Shown here: positions 59,981 through 64,000 of the stretch, in pieces | Layout of the letters: the number at the start of each line of letters is the position of its first letter | Position numbering within the stretch: the stretch's first letter is position 1 | Source of the DNA: Bdellovibrionales bacterium | Lineage (GTDB): Bacteria; Bdellovibrionota; FAC87; UBA2466 | DNA length: 64,000 nt | Direction of reading: 5' to 3' | Assembly (NCBI GenBank): GCA_005776395.1 | Contig: SXPJ01000071.1 | Location: 1 to 64,000 of the forward strand | The notes under the pieces: generated by a model | Told to the model about the DNA's origin: nothing | What the model saw: the letters and a program-made list of their open reading frames with translations, nothing else | The model's database searches: none | Position numbers and translations under genes: made by a program

Positions 59981-60655
59981 ATGAGTTATAGTCCAATATA
60001 TTCCTTTAGGGAAAAAATGAGACCGCTGTTGTTGTTCTTTGTGGGATATGGGGTGTTTTATATTTTTCCGAATTTCTATGCGACCTGGCAACCTTCACTA
60101 CTTCCACTTTCGAGTTTGGATCAGGCTGTACCTTTTTTGCCTTGGACATTTTTGATCTATACTTCTGATTATGTGCTGATTGGTTTAACTATTCTTATTA
60201 TTGACGATAAACTGTCCTTTAACTCTTTAAGTCGAATGATGTTTTTCGCGCTTATTATCTGTGGCCTATTTTTTCTTTTACTCCCAACTACCTATCCAAG
60301 ACCTATCTATCCAGTTTTGGATAACTTAATAATTCAAAGGGCTATGGACTTAGTCTATATGGCCGATAGTCCCAATAATTGTTTTCCGAGTATGCATGTG
60401 GCCTTAACTTCGATAGCGACTTGGAATTTAAGGAGCCGTTCAAAAGCTATCTTTATTCCTTTTGTGGTTTGGACTTTGGCCATCATTGTCTCTACCATGA
60501 CAACTAAACAGCATTATTTTGTAGATCTTGTGGGGGGGCTGACAGTTGTATTTCTGGTCGCATTAGCTGAAAAAAAGCTCATCCCCCATCTAGCCACTCA
60601 ACATTCTAAGTACAATAAAATCTTAGAAACCTTTAAATTTACTAAGGTTTTATGA
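59981..60655 (+). CDS. PAP2-superfamily membrane phosphatase
   Basis: 224 residues with about six membrane helices. The acid phosphatase motifs CFPSMHVAL and TKQHYFVDLVGG provide the two catalytic histidines and aspartate. The pattern is closest to the inositolphosphotransferase/phosphatidate phosphatase type (AUR1-like) PAP2 proteins. It may act on lipid phosphates such as phosphatidate or undecaprenyl diphosphate. Substrate unknown. Confidence 0.82.
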   Translation: MSYSPIYSFREKMRPLLLFFVGYGVFYIFPNFYATWQPSLLPLSSLDQAVPFLPWTFLIYTSDYVLIGLTILIIDDKLSFNSLSRMMFFALIICGLFFLLLPTTYPRPIYPVLDNLIIQRAMDLVYMADSPNNCFPSMHVALTSIATWNLRSRSKAIFIPFVVWTLAIIVSTMTTKQHYFVDLVGGLTVVFLVALAEKKLIPHLATQHSKYNKILETFKFTKVL

Positions 60656-60704
60656 TTCCTTCCCGTTAATTGTGTATTGTTTTCTCCTGTGCTAAGACCA
60701 CTGA

Positions 60705-61559
60705 GTGTTGAATTTTACTGAATTAATGCATGCTATTTCAGTCGAGTGTGAAGTTGATAGGGTTAATGACGATGTCACAGTTCGACTTCTTGGTGAAAAC
60801 CAATCCATTTCAGCTAGAGCTATTTTACGAGTTAGAGAAGCTGGTTTTTTTTCGGGCTCATCAGTTATTGAAGCCTTTAGTTCTCTTTTCGAGAGTCGAG
60901 TCAAAGTCATTAGCAATATCAAAGAAGGTGATGAGCTTAAATTGGATCAAGAGATTTTGAGGCTCGAGGGAACTGCAGACCAGTGTTTATCTTTAGAAAG
61001 AACATTAATTAATTACTTAAGCTATCTAAGTGGCATAGCCACATTAACCCATAGTTTTGTCGAGGCTGTTAAACCTCACCCAACCCGAATTTTAGCAACC
61101 CGAAAAACTTTGCCTGGTCTAAGAGCCCTTCAGTTACAGGCGGTTATTGCAGGGGGGGGGCACATTCATCGTCGAAATTTAAGTGATGGGATATTAATTA
61201 AAGAAAACCATCAAATTTTTTTAGATTCCTATACTCTACTAAGTAGAGCTAGGGTTAACAGATCTCCTCTTCATCGAATTGAGATCGAAGTCCAAGATTT
61301 TTCTCTTTTGGAATGTGTGCTTCAAAAGTCTCCAGATGTGATTATGTTAGATAATTTTTCAGAGAGTGAATTGCCTAGGGCCATTCAACAGATAAGAAAA
61401 CACACTCAGGCTTCACATTGCCAAATTGAAGTCTCTGGGGGAATGACCGTAGATAAAGTAGCTAAAATAGCAGCCATGGGAGTTGATTATATTAGCGTGG
61501 GACGACTCACCCATTCGAGTCCCTCTTTAAATATGTCAATGGATCTAGAGAAGTTATGA
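60705..61559 (+). CDS. nadC: Quinolinate phosphoribosyltransferase NadC
   Basis: 284 residues from a GTG at 60705; an ATG at 60726 is an alternative. It converts quinolinate and PRPP to nicotinate mononucleotide. TRKTLPGLRALQLQAVIAGGG and HRRNLSDGILIKENH (residues about 130-167, quoted in parts) are the family signature, and EVSGGMTVDKV closes the site. It is the first gene of nadC-nadB-nadA. Confidence 0.93.
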   Translation: MLNFTELMHAISVECEVDRVNDDVTVRLLGENQSISARAILRVREAGFFSGSSVIEAFSSLFESRVKVISNIKEGDELKLDQEILRLEGTADQCLSLERTLINYLSYLSGIATLTHSFVEAVKPHPTRILATRKTLPGLRALQLQAVIAGGGHIHRRNLSDGILIKENHQIFLDSYTLLSRARVNRSPLHRIEIEVQDFSLLECVLQKSPDVIMLDNFSESELPRAIQQIRKHTQASHCQIEVSGGMTVDKVAKIAAMGVDYISVGRLTHSSPSLNMSMDLEKL

Positions 61560-63133
61560 CGAGAAAACAAAAAACCCAATGTCTTATAATTGGGGGAGGA
61601 ATCGCTGGAATCTCAGCTGCCATTGCAGCTGCCGAACAGGGATTGGAAGTTACTGTCTTAACCGCTGCTAATGAAGCTAAAGAGAGCAACACTTTTTACG
61701 CTCAGGGCGGTATTATTTATAAAGCTCTCAAAGAATCTCCCGAACAGTTAGAAAATGATATTTTGGAAGCCGGTTGTAGGATCAATTATATTCCGGCGGT
61801 AAGGCAGGTGGCCACACTGGGTCCCGAGCTTGTGAAATCCATTTTAATTGAGAAGGCTATAGTTCCTTTCGATCGTGAAGGTCGAGAGTTAAGTTTGACT
61901 CGTGAAGGAGGTCATAGCCAAAGCCGAATACTTCACAAAGGAGATCAAAGCGGAATGGCCATAGAGACGGCTCTGCTTTCATATTGTGAAAAATTTCCGA
62001 ACATCCATTTTTTGCTATCTCATACAGCTGTTAATCTTTTGATGACTTCGTTTCACTCGAAAGATCGTTCGTTAAGGCATGGAGAGGCCCGTTGTTTTGG
62101 AGCTTTTGTTTTCGATCAAACGACTCATGAGGTTTATCCGATTGTTTCAGAACATACGGTTTTGGCAACAGGGGGAATCGGTCAGTTATTTTTGCATAAT
62201 ACTAACAGCCAATTCGCACGAGGTGATGGCATTGCTTTAGCTTCGCGTGCAGGATGTCGAATGGAGGATTTGGAGTACATTCAATTTCACCCGACCACAT
62301 TTTACGAGCCTACTAGTCATCGATTTTTAATTTCAGAGGCGTTGAGAGGTGAGGGGGCAATTCTTCTTAATACTAAAGGGGAGAGGTTTTTACCTAAGTA
62401 TTTGCCCTATTATGCAGTGCCTGAGCTGGCCCCCAGAGATCGAGTTGCTAAAGCCATTCATCAAGAGCTTTTATCAAGCGGTCAACCTTGTGTTTATTTA
62501 GACATTAGTTTTAAAGAGGCTCTATGGATTAAAGAGCGATTTCCTTTTGTTTATCATTCTTGTTTAGAGCAGGGGGTGGATATCACTCAAAAGCCAATTC
62601 CCGTAGTTCCTGCGGCCCATTATCATTGTGGAGGGGTGTGGGTGGATCTCGAGGGCAGAACTTCTATCCCTCATTTGTGGGCTGTAGGAGAGGTGTCCTG
62701 TACAGGATTGCATGGAGCCAATCGTCTTGCCAGCACCTCTTTACTTGAGGGGCTGGTATGGGGAACTCAAGCGGGGAGGGCGATAGGAGAAAAAATAGGT
62801 TCCGAAGCTATCCCCTCCATTCCGGAGATTGACGACTGGAAGAGTGAAACCGCTAAAGTGGATAGCTCTTTTATTACTCAGGATTGGCTAACTTTGAAAA
62901 ATACGATGTGGAACTATGTGGGGCTTATCAAAACTGAAACTCGTTTGAAGCGAGCGCAGGGAATTTTGACCGAACTTTCTCGTGGTATTGATGTGTTTTA
63001 TCGGAAAGCGCAATTGAGTGATGGGTTAATTGGGCTTCGTCAGGCGGTTCTGGTTTCCAACCTAATTTTAGAGGCCTGTATGAGAAATACAAAAAGTTTG
63101 GGTTGTTACCAGCGTGAGGATTTGGAAATATGA
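61556..63133 (+). CDS. nadB: L-aspartate oxidase NadB
   Basis: 525 residues. First step of NAD synthesis from aspartate, FAD-dependent, giving iminoaspartate. FAD site LIIGGGIAGISAAIAAAEQG; FYAQGGI; HPTTFYEPTSHRFLISEALRGEG in the substrate domain (residues about 238-260); and GLHGANRLASTSLLEGLVWG. ATGA overlaps join it to nadC and nadA, so iminoaspartate, which is unstable, would be made beside NadA. Confidence 0.95.
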   Translation: MTRKQKTQCLIIGGGIAGISAAIAAAEQGLEVTVLTAANEAKESNTFYAQGGIIYKALKESPEQLENDILEAGCRINYIPAVRQVATLGPELVKSILIEKAIVPFDREGRELSLTREGGHSQSRILHKGDQSGMAIETALLSYCEKFPNIHFLLSHTAVNLLMTSFHSKDRSLRHGEARCFGAFVFDQTTHEVYPIVSEHTVLATGGIGQLFLHNTNSQFARGDGIALASRAGCRMEDLEYIQFHPTTFYEPTSHRFLISEALRGEGAILLNTKGERFLPKYLPYYAVPELAPRDRVAKAIHQELLSSGQPCVYLDISFKEALWIKERFPFVYHSCLEQGVDITQKPIPVVPAAHYHCGGVWVDLEGRTSIPHLWAVGEVSCTGLHGANRLASTSLLEGLVWGTQAGRAIGEKIGSEAIPSIPEIDDWKSETAKVDSSFITQDWLTLKNTMWNYVGLIKTETRLKRAQGILTELSRGIDVFYRKAQLSDGLIGLRQAVLVSNLILEACMRNTKSLGCYQREDLEI

Positions 63134-64000
63134 AATTTGATCTGCAACGAATTCAACAATTAGAATCTTTAGAGGATGAAATTCTAGTTGAAAGAATTCA
63201 AAAGATTCGTGAGAGCCAGGGTAAGAATCTCTGTATACTCGCTCATCTGTATCAACGAAAAAAGATTACAGAACTCGCTGACTTTGTCGGGGATTCATTT
63301 GGACTTTCTCAATCGGCAGCGAGATCTTCGGGGAAATATATTGTGTTTGCTGGGGTCAGATTTATGGCCGAGAGTGCGGCCATTCTATGTCGATCTAGCC
63401 AGGAGGTACTTCATCCTGATCCAGAAGCGGGTTGTCCTATGGCAGATATGGCCTCTTATTCTGAGGTTCGTAGAGCCTGGGAGTATTTAAAAGGGGCTCA
63501 TCCACCCGTTCCTGTGACCTACATGAACAGCACTGCAGATATCAAAGCTTTTTGTGGTGAGTTTGGGGGGACGATCTGTACCTCAAGTAATGCTTTAAAA
63601 ACGTTTGAATGGGCTTTTGAAAAATCATCTAGAGTTTTCTTTTTACCTGATGAGCATCTAGGTAGAAATACAGCGCTTAAGTATGGGGTTGATCCAGAAG
63701 ATATTGCCGTATGGGATCCGGAAAAGGCTGATGGGGGTGAACCCGAAAATTACGAATCAGCGAAAGTGATTTTGTGGAGAGGGTATTGTCCTGTTCATCA
63801 AAAGTTTACTGTGCGTGATATTGAACAGGTTAGAAAATTCTATCCTGGGGCTATTGTTATTGTTCACCCAGAGTGTCCTACCGAAGTTGTTCAGGCCGCA
63901 GATGAAGTGGGCAGCACCGATTTTATTCGAAAGTTTGTGGCCCAAAAGACAAAGCCTGGAGATAAGATTTTTATCGGTACAGAGATAAATTTAGTGCAGA
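63130..64000 (+). CDS. nadA: Quinolinate synthase NadA, 3' end beyond the window
   Basis: Open to the last base: 290 codons are visible. It condenses iminoaspartate and dihydroxyacetone phosphate on a 4Fe-4S cluster. The N-terminus has LAHLYQRKKITELADFVGD (family form AHYYQ...AD...GDS). Cluster ligands Cys102 (EAGCPMADM) and Cys220 (WRGYCPVH) are present; the third should be past the edge. PDEHLGRN is typical. The start ATG overlaps the nadB stop (ATGA). Confidence 0.95.
   Translation, partial: MKFDLQRIQQLESLEDEILVERIQKIRESQGKNLCILAHLYQRKKITELADFVGDSFGLSQSAARSSGKYIVFAGVRFMAESAAILCRSSQEVLHPDPEAGCPMADMASYSEVRRAWEYLKGAHPPVPVTYMNSTADIKAFCGEFGGTICTSSNALKTFEWAFEKSSRVFFLPDEHLGRNTALKYGVDPEDIAVWDPEKADGGEPENYESAKVILWRGYCPVHQKFTVRDIEQVRKFYPGAIVIVHPECPTEVVQAADEVGSTDFIRKFVAQKTKPGDKIFIGTEINLVQ

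Overview
This window reads as a chromosomal segment of a Gram-negative bacterium, most likely from the Bdellovibrionota or another former deltaproteobacterial lineage. That placement is an inference from gene content and order. Supporting signs are an ftsE-ftsX-envC division operon, many lipoproteins and outer-membrane-type proteins, NtrYX next to ispG and an archaeal/eukaryotic-type proS, an xseB-ispA-dxs cluster with tlyA nearby, and the MEP isoprenoid route. Coding density is very high: no gene-free stretch exceeds about 200 bases, many genes overlap by 1-16 bases, and I saw no insertion sequence, prophage, CRISPR array or rRNA.

Layout. 1-2970: a partial tRNA-Cys and ftsE-ftsX-envC. 2971-5708: an accessory islet with a secreted nitrilase-family amidohydrolase of visibly higher GC and a secreted class-3 lipase of visibly lower GC. 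5754-10392 (minus): UPRTase-like protein, small membrane protein, peptide deformylase and pyruvate dehydrogenase E1. 10562-13847: DnaQ-family exonuclease, GT-C-like membrane protein and CPA2 antiporter. 13873-18727 (minus): a molybdenum hydroxylase operon (large, 2Fe-2S and FAD subunits, XdhC and a MocA-like cytidylyltransferase). 18780-19727: a small lipoprotein and YceI. 19768-23333 (minus): cysteine desulfurase, MnmA and MtaB, a tRNA-thiolation unit. 23448-29564: ntrY-ntrX-ispG-proS. 29639-33388: a FecR-domain protein facing a second barrel-type protein, a phosphopantetheinyl transferase and a small membrane protein.

33559-36549: an RNase E/G family protein whose S1 domain is split by a disordered insert of about 520 residues, acidic first and then Arg/Asp/Asn/Gln-rich, part of it encoded by 57-bp tandem repeats. 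36614-43161 (minus): purB-purC-purS-purQ-purL-purF, nearly all translationally coupled. 43190-48494 (minus): a 346-residue exported protein, an 819-residue lipoprotein, a patatin-like lipoprotein lacking the catalytic residues, and TlyA. 48517-50904: a membrane protein with a Cache-like periplasmic region and no output domain, and a lipoprotein behind a strong palindrome. 50920-54101 (minus): xseB-ispA-dxs. 54242-58771: a complete branched-chain amino-acid-type ABC transporter (livKHMGF). 58818-60655: a zinc-ribbon/Tudor-like protein, a TlpA-like thioredoxin and a PAP2 phosphatase. 60705-64000: nadC-nadB-nadA, with nadA cut by the window end.

Most of the window is housekeeping: purine and NAD synthesis, isoprenoids, tRNA modification and nitrogen-type signalling. 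The parts I think deserve a second look are the RNase E/G insert, the non-catalytic patatin lipoprotein, the convergent FecR/barrel pair with similar C-termini, several promoters placed so close to start codons that the mRNAs would be leaderless, and the secreted-hydrolase islet.
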